This document shows, piece after piece, positions 33,451 through 44,860 of a stretch of DNA of 64,000 bases (the stretch's first letter is position 1; every line of letters starts with the position of its first letter). The position numbers and the translations under genes were made by a program. The stretch is from Cycas panzhihuaensis (lineage: Eukaryota; Cycadophyta): contig CM041465.1 in the NCBI GenBank assembly GCA_023213395.1, positions 97,223,741 through 97,287,740 of the forward strand. The letters run 5' to 3'. A model generated the notes under the pieces. It was not told the origin of the DNA. It did no database searches and saw only the letters and a program-made list of their open reading frames with translations.

Positions 33451-33872
33451 ATAGTAAAAGGTCATTATAATAAAATCTCTTCTATAAGATCTTTATTTAA
33501 GTCTCATTATTACTTTGGCATTTTTGTAGGAAAACTCTCATAAGAATAAAAACCTATAAACTTTCTAAGATTTATAGCCCCTTAAATCAAAATGGCTAAG
33601 GTGGCTCTTGATGTAGCCTAATAGCCAAGTAGCTTAAATGTGTAGCTTGATCTACTAAGTCTCCATATACTATTTAGTCATCTCCCATGCCCTTTTGGGT
33701 TTTTATAGGTTATGATTTTTCAAGACTAGTATAACCCTTATCCTTGTGTGCTCATAAGGGATTTTCACAAATAAGATAGAGCAGAGACTTACTCTTATTA
33801 TTTAGATGATCCTATTATTATCTCTTCTAATTAGTTAGAGATGGAGGCTTAAAGACCAAGCTACCTACAAAA
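33451..33872 (-). other. H 3' untranslated region
   Basis: Between the end of RNase H and the purine tract; no domain seen. Minus-strand ASIS... coding fades by 33,840. Confidence 0.5.
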
Positions 33873-34430
33873 CTAAGCAAACTTCATCCTTTGCAATGGT
33901 TTGGTGAAGATATCAGCCACTTGATCTACTATGGGATAGTGCTCCAATTGAATTATACTGTCATGAACTAGTTCTTGAATCTTATGGACTTTCATACTTA
34001 TGTGTTTAGTATGATCATGAAATATAGGATTTTTTGCCATATAGACTGTTGATTGATTATCTACACAAAGGCTAGTAGGAATTGTTTGGGTGATATTTAA
34101 TATTTCTAACAAATTTTTAAGCCATATCACCTCCTTACTAGCCTTAGAAGTAGTAATATATTCAACTTCAACAATTGAATTAATAACTATCTTTTTCCAT
34201 TTGGATCTCCATGATATTGGTATTATTCCAAAAAATGTTACATACTCAAACATGGATATCCTGATGTCTTTATGTTTGAAAAAGTCTGAGTCTATGTATG
34301 TATATAGTTTAAACTATGAATTAAGTTCATATAATAGACCATATTTGTTAGTCATCTTAAGGTATTTCAACACTTCTACTACTGCCTGCTAATGATTATG
34401 CTTATGATTTATTATATAATGAACAAGAAT
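33873..34430 (-). pseudogene. pol: H RNase H
   Basis: A 126-codon open stretch reads ISWRSKWKKIVINSIVEVEY, ASKEVIWLKNLLEILNITQT, then LCVDNQSTVYMAKNPIFHDH, TKHISMKVHKIQELVHD and VADIFTKPLQRMKF. This is a nearly complete C-terminal half of copia RNase H, with the Asp in VDNQS and the H..KHI motif kept. Upstream to 34,430 the N-terminal half (Y.DSDFF...) is broken by stops. Confidence 0.9.
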
Positions 34431-35420
34431 ACTGACAAAGTATGTAATATCAGATCTTGTATTAGTAGTATAGATGAGACTACCTACAAGTTGCCTATAA
34501 AGTGTTGTATTTGCCTCTCGATCATCACCATCAATTGTTAGTTTAACATTGGGTTCAATTGGAGTGGCTATCGTTTGAGTATCTTCTAATTAAAATTTTG
34601 TTAAAAAAATATTAATGTACTTTTCTTAAGAAAGAAAGATTTTACTATTTTTCTAAGTAACTTCAATCACCAAGTAGTAATTCATCAACCTAAGGTTAGA
34701 TAGTTCAAATATTTTAGCTAAATCCTTCTTTAGCTGGCTGATTACCTATTCATTATTCCATGTTATAAGCATATCATCCACAAAGATTAAGAGATAAGTG
34801 ACTTTATCCTTTTAGTGTTTGATAAAGAGTGTTACATCAATATCCTGGTGAACTAAGCATGAGAGGCTCATATTTAAGTTGTTTTATTCTTTCTTATAAC
34901 TTGATGAACCAAGCACGAGGGGCTTATTTAACACTGTACAAGGACTTTTTGAGCTTGCACACCTTATTCTCTTAACTAGTAATCTCAAATCCTCTAGGTT
35001 GATCCATGTAATTTTTTTTTTCAATATCACCATTGAGAAATGTAGTTTTTACATCGAGTTAGTGAATCTTCCAACTCTATTGAGCTACTAAGGCCACAAG
35101 AGTTCTAATTATGGGCCACTTGGTCATAAGTGTAAAGACTTTAATGTAATTGATGCCTTCTCTTTATATGAATCCTTTTTCTACTAAGCTTGCCTTGTAT
35201 TTTTCAAGGGTGCTATTACATCTATATTTATTTTTGTACACAGATTTATTTCAGACTATCTTTCTTTCACGTGGTAGGTCGATAAGCTCCTATGTACCAT
35301 TTTTATAATAGATTGATACTCTTCATTCATAGAATTCCTCCAAGTTATATGTTTTATAACTTCTTAGTAGAGGATGGGGTCTTTTTATTAAGAGTAAGAT
35401 GAAGTTCTGATGGTTCTAAC
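34431..35420 (-). pseudogene. pol: H reverse transcriptase remnant
   Basis: Minus-strand pieces in order: a damaged ..FLNGDIE..IYM.QP region near 35,050, then KKSLYSVK and APRAWF near 34,930 (copia [11 protein letters not shown]), the catalytic box FVDDM at 34,770-34,784 (VTYLLIFVDDML), and later fragments of the ..GSLIY..TRPDI region near 34,480. The frame is broken by many stops and at least two frame changes. It would copy the RNA into cDNA. Confidence 0.85.
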
Positions 35421-35840
35421 TCAATGAAAAGTGATTCCTACATCTTGGTTTTATAGGCACTTCGAGTGCCAATTTTACCCACCTCATCAGGTTATATATC
35501 CTTATTTAGCTAGTGGGCTCACAAGAACCTCAAGTTGGGAATGAGGTTTTTATTTCTCCAACTATATGGTCTTTATTTGGATCTTGAAAATGTTCATTTT
35601 ACATATTTGTTGAGGAGGATTTGATATATCTAGGGAGCATGGTCCATCTGCCACTGCTTTGCCTTTGTCAATTCTACTATTATCGAATGGTGATGTATTA
35701 TGTACACTCATTGGTTTAGAATCACATCTACTAGATCCTCTATAACTCTATTATCAGATTCTAATAGTTTGAGTAACTCTTGAGTGTCTCCCCTCCTAAA
35801 TTTTAAAACTTGTATATCATATTAAGTAGCATCATAATAA
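35421..35840 (-). other. H pol linker
   Basis: Region between integrase C-terminus and reverse transcriptase. Decayed, variable in copia elements, no domain. Confidence 0.5.
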
Positions 35841-36529
35841 TAGTGATTTGGTGTTTTAGAGTCCAATTATAATAATTCATCCTCTATTTTAGTAAACACC
35901 ATGTCTCTAGTGATGATAATCTTCTGCTCTAAAGGTATAAAGACCTTGTACCCTTTCTTGTCTAAAGGGTATCCAATAAAGATGCCTTTAAGTGTCCTAG
36001 GGTAGAGTTTATCTTTATCTCCATCTAGTATATAGGCATAACATATTGAGCCAAATATTTTAAAATGGTAAGCAGTGAGGACCTATCTAGTCCATTTTTT
36101 ATTAGGAGAAGTTCCTCCTTTAGATGGGCTGACAACATTCATGTAATAAACAACTATCCAAATTACTTCTGCCCATAGGTAAGCAGGTACATTTTTATAA
36201 ACTAACATAACTAGAGCCATAGTCATAATAGACCTATTCATGCACTTAACAACTCTATTCTATTGGGGGGTACTTATTATTGTAGTGTGATACTTGATTC
36301 TATTATCTCATAGATAGGTTTCAAACTTAGTACAGGTATATTCTCCATTATTATCTATTCAAAGATACATAATCTGATAACCTGACTCCCTTTTAATGTG
36401 AGCTTTAAAATCTTTAAAGACACCAAATGCCTCGTCTTTTCTGGTTAGAAAATGTAGTGATTTAATTCTACCTTTATAGTAATTTTCCTCAAAAATACAG
36501 GTAATAATCTATGAAAGGCAATAAATGGA
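35841..36529 (-). pseudogene. pol: H integrase remnant
   Basis: From the right: IITCIFEENYYKGRIKSLHF and LTRKDEAFGVFKDFKAHIKR (core), DNNGEYTCTKFE (second catalytic Asp), a damaged NRVVKCMNRSIMTMA for the Glu region, AYLWAEVIWIVVYYMN, then LYPRTLKGIFIGYPLDKKGY and KVFIPLEQKIIITRDMVF at the C-terminus. The first core motif (D-[LV]-.GP) is missing because the element is cut at 36,529. Confidence 0.87.
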
Positions 36530-36559
36530 TGTTATTCAATAGGAAAATAAATAAAGAAC
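36530..36559 (+). repeat. 5' LTR of B, first piece
   Basis: Short piece between the end of H integrase and the LTR of I. It continues after I at 41,768. Start chosen at the first TGTT after H coding is lost. Confidence 0.4.
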
Positions 36560-36782
36560 TATTAATTTAATTTAAAGAAGTAAAAGGTTGATGAGTAGAA
36601 CTAAACTAATTCTCATTAATGAGATGAATTCTTAAATATACAAGGAGACTTATAACCATTATGGTAGGTTTTGAAACTGACTTCTAAGATCATGACACTT
36701 ATCATACTGACATGTGTGAATTACATAATTAAAGGTTTATTAATGACCCTTTAAAACATTAAATAAAACATTACCTCTAATA
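36560..36782 (-). repeat. 3' LTR of I
   Basis: 223 bp, aligned base for base with 41,545-41,767. Both ends have TG or CA changed by a transition. Confidence 0.92.
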
Positions 36783-36795
36783 CCCTCTCTTAATG
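36783..36795 (-). other. Polypurine tract of I
   Basis: Minus strand CATTAAGAGAGGG directly before the LTR. Confidence 0.7.
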
Positions 36796-37360
36796 TTTTA
36801 TCTTTGTCAGTCTTATTTTATCTCTCAAAAACTCAAATTTTCTTTCCCCAATGACTTTGTTAGTAGATTTGTAGTTTGTTTTGTTGTAGGACAATACTCT
36901 AGCTTAACTTCTTTATTGTGAATTGTTTCCTTTATGAAGTGGTGGTGAACTTCTATGTGCTTGGTTCTTGCATAAAAAATTAGATTCTTGGCTAATTTAA
37001 TAGCACTTTGATTATCACAATATAAAGTTGTAGCTTGGCTCTATGGCTAATTTAGATATACTAGAAGTTGTTGAAGCTAGATTATTTCATAAGTTATATT
37101 TACCACTACTTTATATTCTACTTCAGTTGAGGAGAGTGTAACTATAGATTATTTTTTACTATACCATGAAATTGCTATAGAACTTAAGAAGAAATTGTAA
37201 CCACTAGTGAATTTCCTTTTCTACTTATCATCTGCCCAATCTAAGTCATAATATCCTATGAGTTCTGCTAATCATTTTTATAAGTAGATTAATTTTAGAT
37301 TGATTATTCCCCATAGATATCTCATTATTCTCTAAGAATCCTTCCAATGTCTAGCTCTTA
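36796..37360 (-). pseudogene. pol: I RNase H remnant
   Basis: Minus-strand fragments of the copia RNase H: the DWADD region and the SSTEVEYKV region near 37,100-37,250 in mutated form, then NSKVHHHFIKE near 36,950 and the tail (VEYCPTTKQTTNLLTKSLGK, with a stop) near 36,860. Frame changes and stops throughout. Confidence 0.75.
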
Positions 37361-38340
37361 GTTCCTATATATATTTGGAGATGACTATGATTAAATAGGA
37401 TGTATCAGGTCTAGTGGCTGTGAGGTAAATCAGGCTACCAATTAGTTGTTTATATAAGGTGGCGTTAACTAGGGATTCTCCTTTGTCTTCTACCAAGTTG
37501 TAATTAATATCAATTGGTATTACATATAGATTATAATTTATCATCCTAAATTTACTTAGCAGATCCTTTATGTATTTACTTTGTGAGAGGGTAATATATT
37601 CTTCTTGCTGGCTTACTTCTAATATTAGATAATAGTTAAGAGGACCAAGATCAATCATTTTGAATTCCTTTTCTGATTGCCCCTTAATCTCCATAATTAT
37701 TTTGTCATCATTCCTTATAAGTATCATATCATCTACATAAATAATAATTATGGTAATTAAACCATCTTTCCTTTTTGTGTATAAACTAGAATATGAGTTG
37801 TAATGTTGGAACCCATTAAGTCATAAATATTGATCTATTTTTATATACCATATATGAGGAGCTTATTTTAGTCCATGTAGAGCCTTATTTAACTTACATA
37901 CCAAATGTTCTTGTACTTTCTTAATGTAGCCTTGAGGTTATGCCATATGTACATCTTCTTCAAGATCCCCATTTAAGAATACACTCTTTACATCTAATTA
38001 AAAGATTTTCCAGTTGTGTAATGCTATAAGTACAATCACCATTCTTACTATATCTAACTTTGTTATAGGAGAGAAGGTTTCCTCAAAATCAATTCCAACT
38101 ATCTAGGTATACCCTTTTGCAACAAGCTGGGCTTTGTATTTTTTGATTTTCCCATTGGTCCCTTCCTTAACCTTGTATACCTATTTGCAGTTAACAATGG
38201 GTTTTTCTGGAGGAAGTCCTACCAGGTCCCATACCTGATTCTTATAAATTGAGTCTATCTTAGCATCCATAGGTTCCTTCCGTTTTGGTTGATCTTGAGC
38301 TTCATGAAAGGATTACGGTTCAGTTTGTCTAAGTAAAGTT
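37361..38340 (-). pseudogene. pol: I reverse transcriptase remnant
   Basis: The last 120 codons are open and read IIIIYVDDMILIRNDDKIIM with the catalytic YVDDM at 37,725-37,739, then EFKMIDLGPLNYYLILEVSQ, YIKDLLSKFRM and LIGSLIYLTATRPDTSYLI. Upstream, the KTVFLNGDLEED block (near 37,970), the ..LYGLK.AP.IWY region (near 37,850) and the VAKGYTQ region (38,110) are recognisable with stops. All key motifs of copia reverse transcriptase are present in order. Confidence 0.9.
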
Positions 38341-38680
38341 TTTGGTTTCTAACTCTGTGTTTTATGATTAAGCACATTCTCTCCTTTAATTGTCTTGATG
38401 AACCATTTAGGTAGTTTCTTTTCTTTTATTGAGTCTTCTCTTACCTCTAAGTGTTCTGGATAAGATTCTACTTTCTATGTTAAACTTCCTTCCTCAGATG
38501 AGTTTGTATGAGGCAAGGAAGATTCTAATAATGGTATATCTTCTGTAGTAATATCTAAAATTTCTTCCATGAAGATTACTTCACTTGAGTTCTTTATTTC
38601 CTTAATTAATTTAATTGGAGGTTGAGATTTAGAACTTTCTATATTAAAAACTATATTTTGACTAATATATATATTATTTA
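38341..38680 (-). other. I pol linker
   Basis: Acidic, Ser/Thr-rich decayed linker between integrase and reverse transcriptase; no domain. Confidence 0.5.
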
Positions 38681-39430
38681 TTTTTGGATCAATGCATTTA
38701 TAGGCCTTCGAGTTCTTGTTATATTCTATCAGAATGCATTCTATGCTTTTTGCATTAATTTTGACCTTTTCTTATCTAGTATGTGTACATAGGCTTAACT
38801 ACCAAATCCCTTAAGTGAACTGACATCAAGTTTTTTACTTGTCCATGCTTCTTTAGGTGTGACATTCTTCAAAGCTTTAGTTGGACTCCTATTTATAAGG
38901 TAGCAAGTTGTATTAACTACTTCTGCCTAATACAATTTCGGAACTTATTTTTCATAGACCATGCTACGAGCCATCTCCATCAAGGTTCTATTTTTTCTTT
39001 CAGTGACCCCATTGGATTATGGAGTGTAGGGTGTAGTAACCTAGCTCTGTATCCTGTTCTACTTATAATAGGCTAGACATTCATTGGAGATGTATTCTCC
39101 TCCTCCATCAAATCTGATGCACTTTATTTTAGTCTCAGACTTTAGTTCTACCTCTGCTTTAAACTCCTTAAATATTTCAAAAACTTTTGATTTGTTATAT
39201 AGAAAGTATATCCAAACTTTTCTAATACAATCATTAATAAAAGTTGAGAAATACCTACAACCATTTATTAAAAGAGGAGTAAAAGATCCACAAAGGTCTC
39301 TATGAATTAATTCTAACTTGCTTTGTGCTCTCCATTTGCTTTCTTTGAATGGTAGTCTATGAATTTCTCCAAGTTGACATCTTTTACAAATAAATTTTTT
39401 TGAAGAGATATTAGGTAGTCCATGTATTAT
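38681..39430 (-). pseudogene. pol: I integrase
   Basis: CKRCQLGEIHRLPFKES closes the zinc region. The core reads LELIHRDLCGSFTPLLINGC, FSTFINDCIRKVWIYFLYNK, IKCIRFDGGGEY, a stop, then SNGVTERKNRTLMEMARSMV. All three catalytic acids (Asp in HRDLCG, Asp in RFDGGGEY, Glu in VTERKN) are kept. The C-terminal part is broken: VVNTTCYLINRSPTKALKNV and TPKEAWTSKKLDVSSLKGFG are read with stops around them. Frame is continuous from GAG-pre-integrase to about 38,900. Confidence 0.92.
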
Positions 39431-39703
39431 ATCATATTTTTTCATTTGTTTTAATATTTCTATTGGTAGATTCCCATACTTCAAATGCCACATTTTATTA
39501 TTAGTATTCATAATAGTATAGACTTTTGGACCTAGACTAGGTATTATAGGATCTGAGATCAACTTATATAGATCATTGCTCCTAACGCTTTTTACTATCA
39601 TCTCTCTATTATTTTTCATGTCTAAGATGTGACATAGGCCTTCTTCATAAAACATAGTTCTTAGCCCCTTTTTGCTAAGTTGTGAAACAGATAAAAGAAT
39701 CAT
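39431..39703 (-). pseudogene. pol: I GAG-pre-integrase domain
   Basis: Open, in frame with integrase: MILLSVSQLSKKGLRTMFYE, CHILDMKNNREMIVKSV, then MWHLKYGNLPIEILKQMKKY. The second histidine of the WHL.YGH motif is Asn. This zinc-binding part lies between protease and integrase in all copia elements. Confidence 0.9.
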
Positions 39704-39930
39704 TTTAGGATTAGGGGCTAGTAAGACATTTCTAATTTTCTTTACATTACCTTATATATTGACATATATAGTACCTAGTTATTTAGTTCCAAGTGGATAT
39801 TTATCTCCTAACTCTATTGATTTATTGATATCACAAGGTTTCAAAATCTCAAACCAATCTTATCAACTTATCATGTGTCATAAGGCTCTCAAGTTGATAA
39901 ACCACATATCAGTTTCTTTTAATCTTACTA
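39704..39930 (-). pseudogene. pol: I aspartic protease remnant
   Basis: DMWFINLRAL, a stop, then HMIS and DWFEILKPCDINKSIELGDK. The active-site D-S-G-A is N-L-R-A here, each change explained by one transition, so the protease is dead. A stop replaces Q of the S-Q-H-M region. Confidence 0.83.
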
Positions 39931-40900
39931 ACAATGCCACCATAAATGTTATTTCTTCCTCTTCCTCTTTAGCTTGTTCTTTACTATAGCTATCCACTAG
40001 TATTTTCCCTCTTTGAATATCAACTCTTCTTTGAGGACACTGATAGGGATAGTGTCTTGACTGCTTGTAATAATAATACACATTAAATGCTCTATAATTG
40101 TTGTTGAAGTGTCCATGCCTACCACAGTTAAAAGATATTTTGGAGTCTCTACCTTGTCTGTGTCCTTTGGTATATTGATAATGACCACAAGAATAACTTC
40201 TAGAATTTAGATTTTATCCTCTTCTATGTGATTGGCTTCATCCTTTAGGTCCTAGATTTAGTCTAGAGGCAAAGGCATCCTCTACATCTGTTGAGTCTTC
40301 ATATCACCTATTTTTTTGCTCTTGCCTCAAAAATATTCCAATCAACTAATCAAGTATTATTCCATCAATTTGATTACTATTTTTAATAGTATTGATGGTT
40401 ATATCAAAAAATTTTGGTAGTTTACTGGCTACCATCTAAACAAGTTCAGGTTCAGGGAGAATTTCTCCAACACTTAGGAGACTATTTTTGAGAGAAGTAA
40501 CCTTGCATATGAAATCAATTAATGCTTTATGTTCCTTCATGTACAACTTGTATAACTCTTCTTTTAGGGCAAATATTTAAGATTTATTTTTTTAGCCAAA
40601 AAGATTTTTAAATCACTTCTAGATGGCTAAGGTAGAATTTAAATTTTCCACATATACCAAGAGAGAGTCTGAAATTGACAGTTTGAGAATGATTACTCCT
40701 ATAATATCCCTTTTAAGCTAACTAGGTAAAGTGGTACTTATATCATCTAACTTAGTTTCTATGCCAAGAGTAATTTTCTAGGAATTCCTAGTCTTAAGAA
40801 GAGTTTTAATCTTTATTTTCTAGATATGATAATTAATATAAGTGAGTTTGTCTTCCTCAAGCAATCCATAAATTGGTGCTACCATTAATAATGAAAAAAA
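39931..40900 (-). pseudogene. gag: I gag remnant with zinc knuckles
   Basis: The frame from near 40,900 reads MVAPIYGLLEEDKLTYINYH, then FALKEELYKLYMKEHKALID, ICKVTSLKNSLLSVGEILPE and ASKLPKFFDITINTIKNSNQ, the UBN2-type copia gag core. The nucleocapsid part follows at 40,140-40,030: FNCGRHGHFNNNYRAF and YYYYKQSRHYPYQC, two CCHC-type knuckles with some Cys turned to Tyr or Asn. Similar to Copia-1 gag in sequence and layout. TAG and TGA stops are scattered; few frame changes. Confidence 0.85.
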
Positions 40901-41530
40901 AGTGTCCTAGATAGGTTAGACCATATAATTATATAAAATTTCAAACAAAACCCTAGGTGTATAGTTTTGAATAAAAGATACCTCAAAAGAGAGGTCTTTT
41001 TACCATGAGTATGGATCTAAAGTCAGTTTTTAAAAATAGGCTTTCAAACTTGAGAAAATAACCTCAAAAGACGGGATGGGTAACTAGGGTTTGATCATGA
41101 TTTTATTCAAATCTTCAAAAATACTCTATTAAATCACACGAAATAGGATTCAATCTCTTAGTAATAGAGAAACAAAGAGTTTACATTAGATTTTACTTGG
41201 ATTTAATCAAAATTTTGATTTGAATCAACTATGGATACTACAAACCCATGCATAGTAGTTTTTTATTAATATAGGCCTCAAAATGACTTTAAATGCCTTT
41301 GTGCCAGTTGATATAGTTGATGATTATGTTTGGATCTACCTCACCACCAAGTTTCATTGCATTCTAAGAACTTTAAAAATTTCATGTCCTACAATATTCG
41401 TATAGTTCTCTACATATGTAATTAATGTAGTGTCTTCATACCAGAGATTCTTTTTAGACTTGTCTTCTCCTTGACCCCTTAAATTGGTCTTGATTGATTA
41501 AGTCTTCTTCCTCTAGATGAGCAGTGAGTC
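40901..41530 (-). other. I leader
   Basis: Between primer site and gag; no domain seen. Confidence 0.55.
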
Positions 41531-41544
41531 CTACTTTGATACCA
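41531..41544 (-). other. Primer binding site of I
   Basis: Minus strand TGGTATCAAAGTAGG directly after the 5' LTR; Met-tRNA type. Confidence 0.88.
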
Positions 41545-41767
41545 TGTTAATTTAATTCAAAGAAGTAGAAGGCTGATGAGTAGAATTGAACCAATTCTCA
41601 TTAATGGGATGAATTCTTAAATATACAAGGAGACTTATAACCATTATGATAAGTTTTGAAACCAACTTCTAAGATCATGACACTTGTCATATTGACATGT
41701 GCAAATTACATAATTAAGGGTTTATTAATGACCCTTTGAAACATTAGATAAAATATTACCTCTACTA
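41545..41767 (-). repeat. 5' LTR of I
   Basis: 223 bp, partner of 36,560-36,782. On the minus strand ends AATTAACA before the primer site. Confidence 0.92.
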
Positions 41768-42193
41768 GGAACATGAATTATAGAATCCATAGAAGTAAAT
41801 ACTAATCTTTATTATCAAATAATACAAAAAATAGAGCAAAATTACAAAAAAATACTAATCTTTCCTAAAGAAGTGAGCTTCCCTCTTTGAGGCAAGGAAC
41901 CTTCCAAACTGCAACCCCCAAATGGGCAAACTAATTATAGCCCTAGAATAAAAAATAAACAACTAAAAAAAACCTCCAAAGATGGTTTGGGATACTAGCC
42001 AAACATCCAATTTATAGAGATCAAAGTACTTCAATTAGAAGTCAGCTAGATTGGGTGATATTCTCCTTAATATTTTTCAAATAGAAGTCAGCCAAAATTT
42101 CTCCAAAAATTAGCAAGCTACCTTTAAACATTCATAACTTTTGATATAGATGCTAGAATTAACTTGTGCCTAAACCATTGGAATCCTCATTCA
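41768..42193 (+). repeat. 5' LTR of B, second piece
   Basis: AT-rich sequence between I and J with no coding signal. Assigned to the B LTR because it lies between target duplications of insertions in the same backbone. Confidence 0.45.
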
Positions 42194-42732
42194 TGTTGGA
42201 ATTTATGACAACAATTATTTAAGGCTAAAATTTTGGCATTTTAGTGGCACGGTTTCCCCCCTGACTTTTCTAGGGGGGTTCTAAGGGAGACGGGAGCTAC
42301 TGGGAGGTGCGGGGGGTGTAGAACGCTCCTCACTAAGAGGGGGTTCGGGGATGATAGCCCATGACCCAAAAATTAGCCCTGTAAACCATATTAAATTGTA
42401 AATAGAATTAGGGTCGTTTGATACAAATACCCTAGATTCTACGGCTAAGATTTATGCCTTGGATGACCCTCTCATGTAGCCTGATTTAGGGCTTTTTCTT
42501 ATTATGTTGTAACGTAATGTAATGTACTGTGATGAGGGCAGTAGCTGGTTGTTGTTCCTCAGAGCACTTTGCTACTAAGATGTAATTTATCTTCATTCTA
42601 CAATAATAAAGATTGATACCTTTCCTTATTTTAGAACTTGCATGTTAAATCTTAGTTTCGATTCCTGTAAATAGTTATAAAATAGTTCAAATCTTGTAGT
42701 GGTTTAAGGTTTGGGACCTTGTATTCTTAACA
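42194..42732 (+). repeat. J: solo LTR with target duplication
   Basis: A 539-bp block starts TGTTGGAATTTATG and ends ATTCTTAACA. It is flanked on both sides by ATTCA (42,189-42,193 and 42,733-42,737). There is no internal region, so it is a solo LTR left by recombination between two LTRs. It has a GC-rich patch (about 42,248-42,360) with runs of C and G unlike the AT-rich surroundings, and an AATAAA-like signal (AATAATAAAG) near 42,603. The family is not recognised; similar G-rich LTRs occur in plant copia elements. Confidence 0.82.
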
Positions 42733-44039
42733 ATTCATAGACCTTCAATTTGAATGGTTACATGGCATAATTTTGACTTGTTTTACCAAAACTTGGTCCT
42801 TGATTGATATTTGGTTTATAGTTATAAGATTTTAATGTGCTTATTATATATTTTTATGGAAAATTAAAAGATGTATTTGTTTAATTTGAATTAGGCCATG
42901 TTTTGATGAAAGAATGTATGAATTTGGTTTAATGACTTATCATTAATGATTATATGACTTGTATTTTTACTATCATCTGCTAATGACTGAGACTATAGCA
43001 CTAAAATTTTTCTTCATGATCAATTTTACCTAATGTCTCCTTTAAGACAAGTTATTTTTATATTTTTATCTTTGATTTCATCTAACTTTATCATTTCTTG
43101 TCATTTTTGGGCTTGTGTTTAATATTTTTATCTTATTCTAGGCCTATTTACTTATTTATAAAGTTATTTATGCTTCAATTTCTATTTAATATGATTTTGT
43201 TTTTTTTTTTTCAAATTAAAATTTACCTTCATATTTGTCACATTTTTGGCACTATAAAAAATGTAATTGGTCATATTTTTAGTATAAAGTCATTATTTTG
43301 TAGGTTGAAAAATATGACTAGTCATATTTTTGACTGTCATGCATGCAAAACTTAGCCAGTGCATTAGGATTTTACATGTCGCTACCTAGGTTTGGTGGAA
43401 TCTCATCTCTTCGATACCTAGGAATGATGTCAAGGGTTTTATGATTTATTGTGGAGGAGTTAATGGTGAATTTTGCTCAAGTTTATGTGGACTTTTGGAG
43501 TTTTCTTGGAGATTTTTAAGACTATTATTATTGTGGCTAAAACTTAGATTTTGAAAAGACTTATGGGTGAAATCATGGAAGAATTTTAATGTTGTGACTT
43601 TGTATATTACTGATATTTAAATGTTACTAGTTTGAGCTTCATTTTTATGGACTTTAATCAAAATTTCATGCTTCAAACTTATCTTAATTAGGTAAGGTCT
43701 TTCCTATTAAGTTTATAGTTCATTTCATAGTATTTTAAAGGTGGTTTTTGCTTAGAAATTACTTTTTTCTTTGGCTAATTACTTTATTAGTCTTGTACTT
43801 ATTTTGGGCTTTAAAATACTTGTTGAAAGGTCAGCCCTTTATGGGGTTCTTTAAGGGTTAGACTAAGGTTGGGCATGGTCATCTCTCTACCACTTATTAG
43901 TTATCCCTTCCTATTCTTCTATAATAACTTATATTTTAGGTAATTTTCTACTCTTTTTGGCATTACTTGGCTGTGGTTTAGCCTTGTTATTTAGTTGGTT
44001 TTCTCTCTTAGTTTGTTTTAAAAGAAAGTATTAGAAAAC
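42733..44039 (+). repeat. 5' LTR of B, third piece
   Basis: AT-rich, no coding domain. Runs up to the left flank of C (AAAAC at 44,035-44,039). Confidence 0.45.
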
Positions 44040-44307
44040 TATTAAAATTAAAGAAAACCAAATTGAATATGCACACACCAATCACAGAAATGAGTACACA
44101 AGGAGATTCAGCGGGTAAACCCACCTTAGAATATCAATTACATTGGATCCAAAAATCATAAGAGTATAAATGGTATTCAGGTATTTATAGATATGTAAGA
44201 CCAAAAATATCAAATATCTTTTACATCCATTGACCCAAACAAATAATAAAAAAAGATTTATATATAATAATAGATTACATTTACATTAGTCAGGTAATAT
44301 TTTAACA
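44040..44307 (-). repeat. 3' LTR of C
   Basis: 268 bp; minus strand starts TGTTAAAATATTACCTGAC after the purine tract and ends in AATA. Confidence 0.92.
44182..44189 (-). promoter_or_regulatory. TATA box in 3' LTR of C
   Basis: TATAAATA on the minus strand, conserved at the same place in the 5' LTR (49,971-49,978). Confidence 0.6.
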
Positions 44308-44319
44308 TCCCCCCTTAAT
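44308..44319 (-). other. Polypurine tract of C
   Basis: Minus strand ATTAAGGGGGGA directly before TGTTAAAATATT. Confidence 0.85.
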
Positions 44320-44860
44320 GTAAATGTTGGTCTTCAAAATTATGAAGTATCTAACCTTTGTCCTGGAAAAGAGATTTCCCTTCAAGATTAATCCCTAAAT
44401 TTTCACAAATCTTCAAATAATGGTCTTCAGTAAGAGCCTTGGTGAATACGTTGGCAAGCTGCTCCTCACTTGGATAATATTTAACCTACATCTTTCCTAA
44501 TCTGATTAACTCATAGATGTAATGGTATTAAATTTCGATATGCTTCATACATGCATGAAATTCTGGATTCTTTGATAGTTAGATATCACTTTGATTATCA
44601 CTATGGATAATAGGAATACTAGATGATACTCTATGTATCTCTAAAAGTCCCTGAAACCATACAACTTCCCTTGCATCAACACTTAGACTTTGATACTCTA
44701 CTTCTATAGAAGATAAGGCCACAATAGATTACTTTTTATATTGCTAAGAGACAAACCTATTTCTAATGCCAAAAATATATCTTGTAATTGATTTTTGGTC
44801 TTCAAAATCTCTGCCTTAATCAACATCTATATACCCATACAATTTTGCCTTACCACCATG
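44320..44860 (-). pseudogene. pol: C RNase H remnant
   Basis: Minus strand reads SVDARKVVWFQGLLEIHRVS, SSIPIIHSDNQSDI, LSKNPEFHACMKHIEI, YHYIYELIRLGKM and EEQLANVFTKALTEDHYLKI. This is the copia RNase H with the catalytic Asp of HSDNQS and the F.. .KHI.. .YH.I motif. Three stops interrupt it, mostly where R or Q is expected. The protein ends shortly before the purine tract. Confidence 0.9.

Larger units (their letters stand above)
33132..36529 (-). mobile_element. H: 5'-truncated Ty1/copia element
   Basis: On the minus strand, a 3' LTR (33,132-33,430), a purine tract, RNase H, reverse transcriptase with FVDDM and most of integrase are seen. The copia order (integrase before reverse transcriptase) is clear. 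The sequence changes at about 36,529, inside the integrase core, where the 5' LTR of B is inferred to begin. Gag, protease and 5' LTR are not in the window. Confidence 0.85.
36560..41767 (-). mobile_element. I: full-length Ty1/copia element
   Basis: Two 223-bp LTRs, a Met primer site, a purine tract and the complete copia order gag, zinc knuckle, protease, GAG-pre-integrase, integrase, reverse transcriptase, RNase H on the minus strand. Flanking 5-mers are AGAAC (36,555-36,559) and GGAAC (41,768-41,772), a target duplication with one change. The LTRs differ at about 21 of 223 positions, 20 of them transitions. It is the best preserved copia pol here: the GAG-pre-integrase/integrase part keeps 214 codons open. 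Confidence 0.93.
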
